Below are positions 42,571 to 52,052 of a stretch of 64,000 nucleotides of DNA, in pieces. Below the pieces are notes generated by a model, which searched no databases, had not been told where the DNA came from, and saw nothing but the letters and a program-made list of their open reading frames with translations. The number at the start of each line of letters is the position of its first letter. Position 1 is the stretch's first letter. Source of the DNA: Streptomyces sp. 840.1 (GTDB lineage Bacteria > Actinomycetota > Actinomycetes > Streptomycetales > Streptomycetaceae); NCBI RefSeq assembly GCF_003751445.1, contig NZ_RJUU01000001.1:2361001-2425000 (forward strand). Reading direction: 5' to 3'. The position numbers and the translations under genes were made by a program.

Positions 42571-43763
42571 AGCATCCGGCCCGGGTGCCGCACTCCACGA
42601 TCAGGACCCGGATCGCACTCGTGTACGGCGGGGTCTTCCTGGTGCTCGGCACCGCCCTGCTCGCCACCGTCAACCTGGCCTCCCGCGCCGGTACGGACTC
42701 GCAGGCCCGCTCCATCGCCCGCACGGCCGCCGTCGTCCAGCCCGGCTACGCGGTGAACGGCCCCCTCATCACCCGCCGGCGCCTCGGTCCGCCGACCGTC
42801 TACGACCTCACCGACCACGTCAGCGACGCGGCCGGCCACCAGCTGCTCATCTGGTCCGCCGCCTCGCTGCTCGTGATGACGGCCTGCGCGGTGGGCGTCG
42901 GGTGGTGGACCGCGGGGCGGGTCCTGCGGCCCGTCCACGCCATGACCGCGAAGGCGCGCCGGCTCTCCGAGCACACGCTGCACGAGCGGATCGCCTCCAG
43001 CGGCCCCGACGACGAGCTGAAGGAGCTGGGCGACACCCTCGACGCGCTGCTCGCCCGGCTGGAGAGGGCCTTCGACAGCCAGCGGCGGTTCATCGCCAAC
43101 GCCTCGCACGAGCTGCGGACCCCACTGGCCACCCAGCGCGCGGCGATCCAGGTCGGCCTGGACGACCCGACGCCGGACGACCTCGTACGGACCCGGCAGA
43201 CGCTCCTGGACAACAACCGGCGCAGCGAGCGGCTCATCGAGGGACTGCTGGTGCTGGCGCGCAGCGAGCGCGGGCTCGCCGAGGGCGAGCGGGAACACGT
43301 GGACCTGGCCGGGGTGGTGGCCGAGGAGGCGGGCCGGCACCCGGGGGTGACCGTGGACGCGGCCCCGTGCGCGGTGCGGGGCAACCGGATGCTGCTGGCC
43401 CAGCTGGTGGCGAACCTGCTGGCCAACGCGGTGACGTACAACGTGCCCGGCGGGACGGTGGAGGTGTCGCTGGCCACCGTGGGAGAACGCGGGGTGCTCC
43501 GGGTGTGCAACACCGGGCCGGTGGTGGACGAGGCCGACATCCCCGGCCTGTTCGAGCCGTTCCGGCGGGGCGAGGGCAAGGACCGGATGGGGCCCGGCTC
43601 AGGGCTCGGGCTCTCCATCGTGCGGTCCATAGCGGTGGCGCACGGCGGTACGGTCACGGCGGTGCCGGGCCCGGAGGGCGGCCTCGCCGTGACCGTACGT
43701 CTGCCGGTCGCTCAGGCGCCCGCGGCGACCCACGCGGGCAGTGCGGCGAGCACCTCGCGGTAG
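42567..43763 (+). CDS. membrane sensor histidine kinase
   Basis: A 398-aa kinase coupled to the upstream response regulator through a GTGA overlap. It has two transmembrane segments (about 15-38 and 90-112) around a short periplasmic loop, then HAMP ([18 protein letters not shown]), HisKA with phosphoacceptor His in [13 protein letters not shown], and HATPase_c with N-box [13 protein letters not shown] and G-box [11 protein letters not shown]. The short sensing loop (about 50 aa) suggests a membrane or small-ligand signal. Its last 52 bp overlap the end of the convergent VWA gene. Confidence 0.92.
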   Translation: MKHPARVPHSTIRTRIALVYGGVFLVLGTALLATVNLASRAGTDSQARSIARTAAVVQPGYAVNGPLITRRRLGPPTVYDLTDHVSDAAGHQLLIWSAASLLVMTACAVGVGWWTAGRVLRPVHAMTAKARRLSEHTLHERIASSGPDDELKELGDTLDALLARLERAFDSQRRFIANASHELRTPLATQRAAIQVGLDDPTPDDLVRTRQTLLDNNRRSERLIEGLLVLARSERGLAEGEREHVDLAGVVAEEAGRHPGVTVDAAPCAVRGNRMLLAQLVANLLANAVTYNVPGGTVEVSLATVGERGVLRVCNTGPVVDEADIPGLFEPFRRGEGKDRMGPGSGLGLSIVRSIAVAHGGTVTAVPGPEGGLAVTVRLPVAQAPAATHAGSAASTSR

Positions 43764-45097
43764 AACGCGGCGTCCCCGACCTCGCGCGGGGCGGGGCCCG
43801 CGTGGAAGAAGCCGGCGTTCGGGGCATCCAGCTTCCGCAGGAAGTCGAAGCCCTTCGAGTCCTGCTCGCCGAACGCGACGAACTGGAAGAACAGCGGCAG
43901 CCGTGCCGCGTCCGCCAGCGCCTGGCGGGCGGCCTGCTTGGCGTCCGGCGGCCCGTCCGTCTGGAAGATCACCAGCGACGGACCGGTGGACCCGGACTTC
44001 TCGTAGTGCGCGACGACCTCTTCGACGGCGCGGTGGTAGTTGGTCCGGCCGAGCCGGCCGAGGCCCGCGTTCAGCTCGTCGATCCGGCCCTCGTGGCCGG
44101 ACAGCTCGACCGTGCCGGTGCCGTCGATGTCCGTCGAGAAGAAGACGACCTGGACGGTGGCGCTCTCGTCCAGGTGCGCGGCGAGGGCGAGGGTGCGGTC
44201 GCCCAGGTGCTGGGCGCTGCCGTCCTTGTAGAACGGCCGCATGGAGCCGGAGCGGTCCAGGACCAGGTAGACGGTGGCGCGCAGACCGGTCAGCCCGTGC
44301 GCCTTCAGCCCGGCCTGGGCGGCCTTGTACGGGGCGACGAGCTCGGGCGCGCGGGACTTGACCCGGGCGAGCGAGAGCGCGGGCTTGCCGTCGGCGGGGG
44401 CGGGAGCGGCCTCCGCGGCGACGGGCTCTGCGGTGACCGGCTCGGGGGCGGGTACGGGGGCCGGCTCGGGGGTGGCCTCTGCGGTGACCGGTGCCGGTGC
44501 CGGCACGGCGGCGATTTCCGCTTCCGGTTCCGGGTCCATGTCGATGGTGATCGGCTCGGGCGCGGTCTCGGCGGCGACCGGCTCGGGGGCGGGCGCGGCG
44601 ACCGGTGCGGGGGTCTCGGCCGGGGCCTCGACGGGCTCCGGGGCCTCGACGGGCTCCGGGGCCACGACAGCCGCCGCCTCCTCGGCCGGCTCGGGCTTCG
44701 GCTCCGCCTTCGGTTCCGGCTTCGGTTCCGCTTCGGGCTTTGCCTCCGCGGCCTTCGTCCGGGGCCCGGAGCCCTGCGGCGGAACCGTGGGGGTGGCCTT
44801 GGGGGTGGGGGCGGCGGCCTTGTCGAAGGCGGCTGCCACCAGGTCCGTCGCCAGGTCGTCCTTGTCCTTGGCGGACCGGGAGGAGGCGGAGGAGGCCGGG
44901 GCCGGGACGGATGCCTTGGCGGCCGGGGCGGGTTCGGGCTCCGACTCGGCCTGCGCGGCCGGTTCGTCCACCGCCACCGGTGCCGGCTCCGTGGACCGGG
45001 TGCGCTCGCCCTGGGGCGGGACCGTGGCCGTCGTCGGGCCGTCCTGCTCCGTGGCGTCACGGCCGAACACCTTGCGCAGCATGCTCCGAATGCCCAT
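43712..45097 (-). CDS. von Willebrand A domain protein (TerF/TerY-like) with a low-complexity linker
   Basis: A 461-aa protein. A short N-terminus ([14 protein letters not shown]) is followed by ~220 residues of Pro/Ala/Glu/Lys repeats (for example [18 protein letters not shown] and [13 protein letters not shown]), then a VWA domain. MIDAS residues: D-R-S-G-S-M in [13 protein letters not shown], and Thr/Asp in [11 protein letters not shown]. The VWA part resembles tellurium-resistance TerF. The linker is probably an extended spacer. ATG 45097 has GAAAGG 9 bp upstream. Confidence 0.88.
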   Translation of the reverse strand: MGIRSMLRKVFGRDATEQDGPTTATVPPQGERTRSTEPAPVAVDEPAAQAESEPEPAPAAKASVPAPASSASSRSAKDKDDLATDLVAAAFDKAAAPTPKATPTVPPQGSGPRTKAAEAKPEAEPKPEPKAEPKPEPAEEAAAVVAPEPVEAPEPVEAPAETPAPVAAPAPEPVAAETAPEPITIDMDPEPEAEIAAVPAPAPVTAEATPEPAPVPAPEPVTAEPVAAEAAPAPADGKPALSLARVKSRAPELVAPYKAAQAGLKAHGLTGLRATVYLVLDRSGSMRPFYKDGSAQHLGDRTLALAAHLDESATVQVVFFSTDIDGTGTVELSGHEGRIDELNAGLGRLGRTNYHRAVEEVVAHYEKSGSTGPSLVIFQTDGPPDAKQAARQALADAARLPLFFQFVAFGEQDSKGFDFLRKLDAPNAGFFHAGPAPREVGDAAFYREVLAALPAWVAAGA

Positions 45098-45377
45098 GGG
45101 CGAGGCCTTTCACGTGAGTTGGGTGCGATGAATGTCCGTACTGCGGGAATTGATCCCTGGCCAGGGCGGATACGTAAGGTTAGCGGCCGGATCCGGCCGT
45201 TCGGTGGCGCGGCCCGCCTGAGGGACAACCGAGCCGAAACCGATCCCGGACCGAGTCCTGCAACTGTGCGGTGGTGGTCTGATGTACGTCATTCACATGT
45301 ATTTCTGTAGTGCCGAGTTGCCTGGTTGACGGACATGTCCGGGGCCGTGCGCAACGGGAGGCAATAGAGTCGGAAGC

Positions 45378-45782
45378 ATGGTTTCCGGTGAGGCGCCGCA
45401 GGCGGCGGGCAGCGTTCGGGTCGACGTCTGGATCTGGTCGGTCCGGCTGACGAAGACACGGGCGCAGGCAGCCGCCGCCTGTCGCGCGGGTCATGTGAGG
45501 GTGGCGGGCGAGCGGGCCAAGCCGGCCCAGGCGTTGCGCGTCGGCGACGAGGTGCGGATGCGGCACGCGGGCCGGGACCGGGTGGTGGTCGTCTCGAAGA
45601 TCGTGAAGAAGCGGGTCGGGCCGCCGGTGGCCGCTGAGTGCTTCGTCGACAACAGCCCGCCCCCGCCGCCGCGCGAGGCCGCGATCCAGGTTCCGGTGCG
45701 GGACCGGGGGGCGGGGCGGCCGACGAAGCGGGACCGGCGCGAGATGGACCGGTTGCGGGGGGACGGGCCGCCCGCGGAGTGA
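45378..45782 (+). CDS. S4-domain RNA-binding protein (HslR-like)
   Basis: A 134-aa protein. The S4 domain (about 14-75) reads VRVDVWIWSVRLTKTRAQ, then AAACRAGHVRVAGERAKP, as in Hsp15/HslR. The tail is basic and Pro-rich (AGRPTKRDRREMDRLRG), typical of actinobacterial S4 proteins. It probably binds stalled or dissociated 50S subunits or structured RNA. ATG 45378 is preceded by GGGAGG. Confidence 0.9.
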   Translation: MVSGEAPQAAGSVRVDVWIWSVRLTKTRAQAAAACRAGHVRVAGERAKPAQALRVGDEVRMRHAGRDRVVVVSKIVKKRVGPPVAAECFVDNSPPPPPREAAIQVPVRDRGAGRPTKRDRREMDRLRGDGPPAE

Positions 45783-45788
45783 CCTGGT

Positions 45789-45817
45789 CCGGTACGGCGC
45801 CAGGAGCGCGGTACCGG
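45789..45817. terminator. hairpin between convergent S4 and FUSC genes
   Basis: Stem CCGGTAC-G-GCGC (45789-45800) pairs with GCGC-G-GTACCGG (45806-45817) except for one central G-G mismatch; the loop is CAGGA. It falls in the 42-bp gap between the two convergent stop codons. Confidence 0.65.
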
Positions 45818-45824
45818 GTACGGG

Positions 45825-47780
45825 TCAGGGCTGCGGGGACGCGATCGCCCTGGCCGCCGCCACCTCCTGGCGCAGTGGGGCCAGTACGCCCTCGTCGTCG
45901 CCCGGGAGTTCGGCGCGCACCTCTGTCAGGACCTCGCTCGCCCTGATGCCGGCCGCGAGTTCGAGGAGCTGCCGGCGCACCTCGGCCACCTCGGCCGGTT
46001 CCGGTTCCGGGGCGCCGTGGTTGACGCGTACCCGGGCGGCGGTCGTCGCGTCCACGATGCGTTCCACCGCGACGACCAGCGGCCACCACGCGGCGGCCCG
46101 CGGCCCGGTCGGCGGCGGTTCCGTCAGGGCGCGCTGGAACTCCGAGCGCACGGACGACAGATCGCGGTAGATGCGGCGGCGGGCCCGGACCCGTTCCGCC
46201 CGGTCGCCCGGGGACTCCGGTTCGAAGGCGTACGCCACGTAGTCCGCGATGTCCGTCACCGCGTCGGCCAGCCGGTGGCCGATCCGGGTGTGCCAGCTCT
46301 CCGGCCACAGCAGGTATCCGGCCACCAGCACGATGCCGCAGCCGATCAGGCTGTCCAGGAAGCGCGGCCAGACCAGGTGCACGCCCTGGTGGTTGAGCAG
46401 ATCGGACAGGAGCAGGATGACCGGCGTGACGGCCGCCGTCTGGAAGGCGTAACCCTTCGCGGTGAACGCCGGGATCAGCGCGGCGAGGACCATCATCACC
46501 GGCACGTCCCACCAGCCGATCGGCACCTCGGCGAGCACCGGCGCCGCGATGACGAGGCCCGCCGCCGTGCCCACGGAGCGCAGCACCGCGCGGGAGAACA
46601 CCGAGCCGAAGTCGGGCTTGAGGACGAAGGTGACGGTGAGCGCAACCCAGTAGGAGCGCGGCACGTCGAACAGCGAGGTCAGCGACTGGGCCAGCCCGAT
46701 GCAGAGCGCGAGGCGCAGCCCGTACCGCCAGGAGGGGCCGGAGAGCAGGACGTTGCGCGTGGCGCGCCGGATCCGTACACCGAGCGCGGCCGGGCGGCCG
46801 AGCCGGTCGTCGACGTTGTACGGATCGGGATCGGCCTTGTGGACGACGGCGGCGGCGTGCCGCAGGGCGGCGTCCACGGCCAGCGTCGCGGGTGACTCCG
46901 GTGCGGGCAGGGCGGGTTCGCCGCCGCCCGTGCGGCTCTCCTCGATGTCGTCGGCCAGGGACCGTACCGCCGCCGGGATCTCGGGCGGCAGCGGTCGCCG
47001 CCGCAGGTGCACCGCCGGGGCGGCCTCCACGAGCGGGATGACGACGTTGAGCTGGGACAGCAGCCGGACCATGGCGCCGCTGCGGCCGTGGTAGCGGGCG
47101 CGCCGGGCCAGGATCAGGTCGTAGGAAGTGTTGAGGGAGTGGGTGACGGCCTGCCGCTTCTCCTCGTACTCGTCGGTGCCGGCGGCGGCGAGCAGGTCCG
47201 CGACCGCGCAGTACGTGCCGGCGACCGAGACCCGTTCCGCCAGCTTCCGCCGCAGCGGCCAGGCCAGCAGGGTCAGTACGAGGACGAAGAGTCCGCCGAG
47301 CGTCAGCAGCAGCGGCGCCACCCACCAGGGGTCCGGCATCGGAAGCCCGGCGCCCACCACCGAGTTGAGCAGGAGCAGCAGCCCGGACACGGAGGCCACG
47401 GCGCCGATCGTCGACATCATCCCGGAGACGAGCCCGATGACCGTCAGCACGGCGACGGCCGCCCAGCCGGTCCCGAACACGAGCGTGCCGACCATGATGC
47501 CGAGCGCGCCGAACAGCTGCGGCACGGCGATGTTGAGGATGCGCATCCGGTACGCGTCGGCGGTGTCGCCGATCACGCCGGAGAGCGCGCCCATCGAGAC
47601 GAGCGCCCCGTACACCGGCCGGTCGACGGCGAACCCGACGGCCAGCGGCGCGGCCAGGGCGACGGAGGCGCGGGCGACGGCGGCCCAGGGGACGGGGGTG
47701 GGCTGCGGGCGCAGACCGTACCTCAGCCAGACGGGAGGCATCCCCCGCCGCGGCGCTGCCGCGGAGCCGGTTGCGGCCAA
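45825..47780 (-). CDS. FUSC-family membrane transporter (aromatic acid exporter-like)
   Basis: A 651-aa integral membrane protein. Two sets of ~5-6 helices (about 25-165 and 330-500) are separated by a cytoplasmic helical region. Conserved segments include PVYGALVSMGALSGVIGDT and RSYWVALTVTFVLKPDFG with the FUSC-specific second block (GCGIVLVAGYLLWPE). The TTG at 47780 was selected because GGGGGA precedes it by 6 bp; an ATG 12 codons later is possible. The substrate is unknown, with relatives exporting aromatic carboxylates. Confidence 0.87.
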   Translation of the reverse strand: MAATGSAAAPRRGMPPVWLRYGLRPQPTPVPWAAVARASVALAAPLAVGFAVDRPVYGALVSMGALSGVIGDTADAYRMRILNIAVPQLFGALGIMVGTLVFGTGWAAVAVLTVIGLVSGMMSTIGAVASVSGLLLLLNSVVGAGLPMPDPWWVAPLLLTLGGLFVLVLTLLAWPLRRKLAERVSVAGTYCAVADLLAAAGTDEYEEKRQAVTHSLNTSYDLILARRARYHGRSGAMVRLLSQLNVVIPLVEAAPAVHLRRRPLPPEIPAAVRSLADDIEESRTGGGEPALPAPESPATLAVDAALRHAAAVVHKADPDPYNVDDRLGRPAALGVRIRRATRNVLLSGPSWRYGLRLALCIGLAQSLTSLFDVPRSYWVALTVTFVLKPDFGSVFSRAVLRSVGTAAGLVIAAPVLAEVPIGWWDVPVMMVLAALIPAFTAKGYAFQTAAVTPVILLLSDLLNHQGVHLVWPRFLDSLIGCGIVLVAGYLLWPESWHTRIGHRLADAVTDIADYVAYAFEPESPGDRAERVRARRRIYRDLSSVRSEFQRALTEPPPTGPRAAAWWPLVVAVERIVDATTAARVRVNHGAPEPEPAEVAEVRRQLLELAAGIRASEVLTEVRAELPGDDEGVLAPLRQEVAAARAIASPQP

Positions 47781-47805
47781 TGCGTCCCCCTGTGGTGTGC
47801 GGCGG

Positions 47806-48057
47806 TCAGCTTCGGTATCCCTCGACCTCGTCGGCCGGGCGGACCCGCGCCTGTGACGGGTCCTCCCCGAACTCGCTCAGTGCGCGGCGCTGCCTCAGCA
47901 GGTCCCAGCACTGGTCGAGCCGGACCTCCACCGTACGCAGTCGCTCCTGCTCGTCGGCGGTGAGGCCCGGGTCGCGGGCGCCCCGGTCGCGCAGGCTCCG
48001 CTCCTCCGCGACGAGTCCGTCGATGCCGCCGATGATGTCGTGCTCCTGCTTGTCCAT
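47806..48057 (-). CDS. DUF2630 family small protein
   Basis: An 83-aa protein with MDKQEHDIIGGIDGLVAEE, a helical, highly charged sequence, and the family tail LSEFGEDPSQARVRP. It is conserved across actinobacteria; no function is known. ATG 48057 has GGAGAG upstream. It lies 25 bp before the FUSC gene and 54 bp after the oxidoreductase gene, so co-transcription is likely. Confidence 0.88.
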   Translation of the reverse strand: MDKQEHDIIGGIDGLVAEERSLRDRGARDPGLTADEQERLRTVEVRLDQCWDLLRQRRALSEFGEDPSQARVRPADEVEGYRS

Positions 48058-48111
48058 GATGTTCTCTCCGTCTCGATGGTGGCGGTTGCCGTGTGTTGCC
48101 GGGGCTGCGGT

Positions 48112-49071
48112 TCAGCGGTGGCCGTGGTGGCGCAGCACGATGACGGTCTTGCCCCGGGCCCCGCCCGTGCGGTTGCGGTCCAGGGCCTGCGGGGCCTTTT
48201 CCAGGGGGAGTTCGATGTCGATGGGCACGCGGAGCACTCCTTGCGTCGCACCCGCCGCCAGGACGTCCAGCAGTACGGGGCTCGGGTCGAGCGCGAAGTC
48301 GATGCCGCACACGCCGTCGGGGAGCGCGGCCCCGCCCGCGACGCCCCGGGTGCTGAGCGCGACCCCGCCGGCCCGGACCGACGCGGCGTGGGCGGCGAAC
48401 GCCGTCGGGGAGTCGGACACCAGGTCGGCCAGCGCGTCGATGCCGTCCGGGCAGACCGCGCGTATCGCGTCGGCCGCCGGGCCCGCCGTGGTGTCGATCG
48501 TGGCGGCGGCGCCCAACGAGCCCATCCTGGACCGCTCGTCACCGCGCACCGCCGCGACGACGCGCACGTCACGGGCTTTGGCGAGCTGGGTCAGACAGCT
48601 CCCGACGCCGCCCGCCGCGCCGATGACCAGCAGGCTCTCGTGGCCGCGCAGCACCGCCGCCTCCAGGATCTGCGCCGCCGCCATCCCGGCCGACGGCAGC
48701 GCGGCGGCGGTCCGGGCGTCCAGGCCGAGCGGGACGAGGGTGATCGCGGCGTCCTGCGGGACGCAGACGTAGTCGCAGTACGTACCGGCGCCGACCGTCG
48801 GCCCGGTCCGGCCGAAGACCTTGTCACCGACCCGGAAGCGGTTGTCGCCGCTGCCGATCATGTCGACCCGGCCCGCGAAGTCCACGCCGACGACCAGCGG
48901 GAACACGTGCGGGACCTGCCCCTCCAGGGAGCCGTCGGCCGTCTGCCAGTCGGAGGGGTTGAGGGAGGCGTACTCGATCCGCACCCGTACCTCACCGGCC
49001 GCCGGTTCCGGCTTGGGGAGCTCCACCAGTGCGGGGTCGGCCCGGAACGCGCCGACGGCGATGGCTCGCAT
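48112..49071 (-). CDS. NADP-dependent quinone oxidoreductase-like MDR protein
   Basis: A 319-aa medium-chain dehydrogenase/reductase. It has a GroES-like N-terminal domain (VRIEYASLNPSDWQTADG, VGVDFAGRVDMIGSG) and a nucleotide-binding domain with VIGAAGGVGSCLTQLAKA. No catalytic zinc Cys cluster is visible, which favours the zeta-crystallin/quinone reductase branch. ATG 49071. The substrate is unknown. Confidence 0.9.
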   Translation of the reverse strand: MRAIAVGAFRADPALVELPKPEPAAGEVRVRIEYASLNPSDWQTADGSLEGQVPHVFPLVVGVDFAGRVDMIGSGDNRFRVGDKVFGRTGPTVGAGTYCDYVCVPQDAAITLVPLGLDARTAAALPSAGMAAAQILEAAVLRGHESLLVIGAAGGVGSCLTQLAKARDVRVVAAVRGDERSRMGSLGAAATIDTTAGPAADAIRAVCPDGIDALADLVSDSPTAFAAHAASVRAGGVALSTRGVAGGAALPDGVCGIDFALDPSPVLLDVLAAGATQGVLRVPIDIELPLEKAPQALDRNRTGGARGKTVIVLRHHGHR

Positions 49072-49169
49072 ACGGAAGACCTCCCAGTCGCCCCCGGCAG
49101 TGCACGCAATCCACTCTTCCCCGGCCCGCCCGCGCCCGCACGTCGGCGATCAGCGCGTCCGTCGCGGCG

Positions 49170-50075
49170 TCATACGCCGGGCGCCACCGGTGCCGGCGGC
49201 GGCAGCACCCTGCGGGTCCAGATCCGCGCCGCGACCGCGCACACCGCCAGGGCCAGCCCCGTGCCGAAGACGATCCACACCGTCGTGCGCAGGGACGCCG
49301 TCAGCGCGTCGTAGACCGCCGCAGCCCCGTCCGTCTCGTTGCCCGGCACCTCGGCCAGCACCCGGTTGCGGGCGTAGGCCAGCGCCCCGCGCAGCAGCAG
49401 CGCGCCGACCGCGAAGCCGGCCCCGGCGACGGCGGTGGCGGACAGCGCGGCGAGCGCGGAGCCCCGGCGGCCGGGCCCGCCCCGCACCCAGGCCAGGACC
49501 ACGGCGAGCAGCGCGAACACCAGGGTGCCGACGGCGGGCCAGATGCTCGCGGCGCGCAGCCACCGGAAGCTCTGCCGAAGCTGGTCGGCCCGGTCGGCGG
49601 AGACGATCTGGATGTCCGTGTGCTCGATGGGGATGCGGTCGGCGAACGGCACCCCGTTGTCCAGCAGGTTCTGTTTCACCTGTTCCGTCACGGGCGCCAG
49701 GTCGATGGTGACGCTCTCGCCGCTCCCGCCGTCCAGCGCGGCGGTGACGGCCTCGTGGGCGGTGCGGTTGGCGGCGTTCCAGGCCGCCTGGAAGGCGTCG
49801 GTGGTGGTGAAGGACTTCACGGCCTGGTGCAGGAAGCCGCGCACGGTGTCCCCGAGCGGACCGACGTCGATCTGCTTCATCGCCTCGTCGGTGATCAGGT
49901 CGGCCACGGTGTTCTGCACATCGGGGTCGGAGGCGAGCGGCGCGACGGCGGCGACGTAACGGTCGGTGTCGTCGATCTCCAGATCGACCCAGGCGGAGAG
50001 CGCGCTCAGCGGCACCAGGACGGCGAGCAGCACCAGCAGTACCGCCGAGAGCGCCGTCGAGAAGTAGGTCCGCAC
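49170..50075 (-). CDS. membrane protein of unknown function
   Basis: A 301-aa protein. GTG 50075 (RTYFSTALSAVLLV) was chosen because the upstream frame is low-complexity. It has an N-terminal helix (residues ~4-27), a ~145-residue extracytoplasmic region (DTDRYVAAVAPLASDPDVQ), then three helices (IWPAVGTLVFALLAVVLAW; AVAGAGFAVGALLLRG; VWIVFGTGLALAVCAVAA) and a basic/Pro-rich tail. Widely conserved in Streptomyces but without assigned function. Confidence 0.78.
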   Translation of the reverse strand: MRTYFSTALSAVLLVLLAVLVPLSALSAWVDLEIDDTDRYVAAVAPLASDPDVQNTVADLITDEAMKQIDVGPLGDTVRGFLHQAVKSFTTTDAFQAAWNAANRTAHEAVTAALDGGSGESVTIDLAPVTEQVKQNLLDNGVPFADRIPIEHTDIQIVSADRADQLRQSFRWLRAASIWPAVGTLVFALLAVVLAWVRGGPGRRGSALAALSATAVAGAGFAVGALLLRGALAYARNRVLAEVPGNETDGAAAVYDALTASLRTTVWIVFGTGLALAVCAVAARIWTRRVLPPPAPVAPGV

Positions 50076-50198
50076 CCCACCAGGGAATCCCGGATGCGCC
50101 GGGAACGCTCGGGCCGTGAGCCATTCGAGTTGCCGGGAGCCGCGACCAGGTGTGCTCTGGAGGGACACGGAGGGGGAGAGCGGAAGGAGCTTCCCGTC

Positions 50199-50597
50199 AT
50201 GGCCGCACACGCTTCGGTGCAGGCGCGCGGAACGCGCGCACGGGCACAGAGCCACTCCACCCTCAGCTGGGCACTGCCCGTCACCTTCGGGGTGATCCTC
50301 GGCTGGTACGCGACGTCCATCGTCCGGGGCGGCGGTGTGCTCACCGGCGGGCAGCTCGCCCTCGGCCTGATCTCCGGCGCCGTTCTCGCGGCCCTCTGCT
50401 TCGGCCTGGGCCGGATGCAGAAGCGGCTGCCGGTCGAACTGCGGGCGACGGCCTACGGCGCCCTGTTCGGCGGCTCGGTCGGCTTCCTCTACAGCCTCTC
50501 CGGCAAGAGCGTGCTCGCGGCCTCGGTGCTGGGCCTGCTGACCGGTGCGGGCATGCTGATCGCCGCGTTCTACACCTTCTACACGCACGAGAAGTGA
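50199..50597 (+). CDS. small membrane protein
   Basis: A 132-aa protein with ATG 50199 and AAGGAG at 9 bp. Four hydrophobic segments can be placed: ALPVTFGVILGWYATSI, LALGLISGAVLAALCFGLG, TAYGALFGGSVGFLYS and ASVLGLLTGAGMLIAAFYTF, after a polar N-terminus (SVQARGTRARAQ). Conserved in Streptomyces with unknown function. It is divergent from the gene at 49170-50075. Confidence 0.8.
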   Translation: MAAHASVQARGTRARAQSHSTLSWALPVTFGVILGWYATSIVRGGGVLTGGQLALGLISGAVLAALCFGLGRMQKRLPVELRATAYGALFGGSVGFLYSLSGKSVLAASVLGLLTGAGMLIAAFYTFYTHEK

Positions 50598-50640
50598 GCG
50601 TCCCACCGCCTCCGGCCCACCGGCTCCGGCTCCCCGTCAG

Positions 50641-50707
50641 CGATCCTTGACCTTCTCCGCGGGGGAAGGCCAAGGATCGGCGTGCCGGGCGGGCACCGCC
50701 CGGCACG
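50641..50707. terminator. two adjacent hairpins between convergent genes
   Basis: Hairpin 1: CGATCCTTG (50641-50649), a mismatched A, CCTTC (50651-50655) pair with GAAGG (50665-50669), C, CAAGGATCG (50671-50679). Hairpin 2: a perfect 12-bp stem, CGTGCCGGGCGG (50681-50692) with CCGCCCGGCACG (50696-50707), loop GCA. They lie in the gap after the small membrane protein gene and before the universal stress protein stop. About 120 bp of unexplained GC-rich sequence remains up to 50830. Confidence 0.8.
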
Positions 50708-50830
50708 AGGAGGCACGAGGTGACGGACACGGGGCACGCACCGACACCGGCGCGGTGCGCTGTGACGGCACGGTGCGGGCCCGCACGGTCGCGGTGACCG
50801 GGCGGGCCCGTACCCGTTCCGTGCCTGGCG

Positions 50831-51253
50831 TCAGGCGCGCACCACGGTCACCGGGCACGCGGCGTGCTGGGTGACGTGGAGGCTGACCGAGCCGAGCAGG
50901 GTGGCCTTGAAGCCGCTGTACCCGCGTGCGCCGACCACCAGCAGGTTCGCGCCCTCGGCCCGGTCCAGCAGGGACTGCGCCGGGTTGCCGATCACCACGA
51001 CCTTGCTGATCGCGGCGGCCCCCACGGCGCCGAGTGCCTCCTCCAGCGCCTCGGTGAGCGAGACGGTGGCCATGGCCTGTGGGTCGAAGTCCTCCGGCAG
51101 GCCCGGCATCATGGACGCCCAGCTGGTGGCGGGGTACTCCCAGCTGTTGACGGCCTCGACCGTGTCACCGGTCAGCTCCGCCTGGCGTACGGCCCAGTGC
51201 AGTGCCTTGATCGACGACTCGGAGCCGTCAACGCCCACCACGATCCTGCCCAT
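50831..51253 (-). CDS. universal stress protein
   Basis: A 140-aa UspA-fold protein. ATG 51253 has GGAGG 7 bp upstream. It has the N-terminal GRIVVGVDGSESSIKAL and the C-terminal ATP-binding motif VVGARGYSGFKATLLGSVS, which fits the G-x2-G-x9-G(S/T) pattern. It should bind ATP and respond to stress. The AQSLLDRAEGANLLVVGARG region is typical. Stands alone. Confidence 0.92.
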   Translation of the reverse strand: MGRIVVGVDGSESSIKALHWAVRQAELTGDTVEAVNSWEYPATSWASMMPGLPEDFDPQAMATVSLTEALEEALGAVGAAAISKVVVIGNPAQSLLDRAEGANLLVVGARGYSGFKATLLGSVSLHVTQHAACPVTVVRA

Positions 51254-51394
51254 CTCTGCCTCCAGCTCGGTTCGGCTCGATTGCGCGGGTGCGGCGTACG
51301 GAGTCCGCGCATCCGCAGGTCCTGCGGATGTCCCGCGACGCACCCTCCCGCCCAACTCTAGTCAAACCGGACGAAACCACAGCGCGTGGGTCGG

Positions 51395-52048
51395 TCAGGC
51401 CTGCCGGAGACCGGCGAGCTGCTGCTCGAACGGGACGACCTCGTCGTCCGGGCCGGGGGCCCGGGACGCCCCGGAGACGGCCCGGCCGCCGGTGACCGCG
51501 CTCGCCAGTTCGCCGCCCGCGCGACGGATCCGGGCCGGCAGGCCGTCGGTGTACTCGTCGCCGGACGCGCCCCAGTCCTCCGAGGCGGCGTACACCGACG
51601 TCGGCAGCGTGACGGCTCGCAGATAGGCGAAGAGCGGACGCATGGCGTGCTCAAGGACCAGCGAGTGCCGGGCGGTGCCGCCGGTCGCGGCGACGACGAC
51701 GGGCTTCCCGGTCAGCGCGGTGTTCTCGACGAGGTCGAAGAACGACTTGAACAGTCCGCTGTAGGAGGCGGTGAAGACCGGGCTGACGGCGATCAGCCCG
51801 TCCGACTCCGTCACCGCGCCGATCGCTTCCTCCAGCGTGGCCGAGGGAAATCCGGTGACCAGGTGGTTGGCGATGTCGACGGCCAGGTCACGCAGCTCGA
51901 TCAGCCGGACGTCGACCGGGCGGTCCTGCTCGGCCTCCAGCCGTTCCCGGGCGGCGCCGGCCAGCCGCTCGGCCAGCAGCCGGGTCGAGGACGGGCTGCT
52001 CAGCCCGGCCGACACGGCGACGATCCTCAGGGGTTCGGTGGCGAACAC
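51395..52048 (-). CDS. NADPH-dependent FMN reductase (CE1759-type)
   Basis: A 217-aa flavodoxin-fold flavin reductase. The FMN-binding phosphate loop is RIVAVSAGLSSPSSTRLL; the substrate region is AVSPVFTASYSGLFKSFF. GTG 52048 has GGAGAG 10 bp upstream. It starts only 4 bp after the stop of the LLM gene, so the two form a two-component system: the reductase provides reduced FMN to the luciferase-like monooxygenase. The substrate of the pair is unknown. Confidence 0.9.
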   Translation of the reverse strand: MFATEPLRIVAVSAGLSSPSSTRLLAERLAGAARERLEAEQDRPVDVRLIELRDLAVDIANHLVTGFPSATLEEAIGAVTESDGLIAVSPVFTASYSGLFKSFFDLVENTALTGKPVVVAATGGTARHSLVLEHAMRPLFAYLRAVTLPTSVYAASEDWGASGDEYTDGLPARIRRAGGELASAVTGGRAVSGASRAPGPDDEVVPFEQQLAGLRQA

Positions 52049-52052
52049 GGTG

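Noticed and set aside
45108..45120. TTTCACGTGAGTT before the VWA gene as a parS site
   Set aside because: Only the left half and centre match; the right arm GAGTTG departs from GAAACA, so ParB binding is unlikely.
49029..50198. N-terminal extension of the small membrane protein gene (plus-strand frame to 49029)
   Set aside because: The extension overlaps the opposite-strand membrane protein and lacks a ribosome site; AAGGAG precedes the ATG at 50199.
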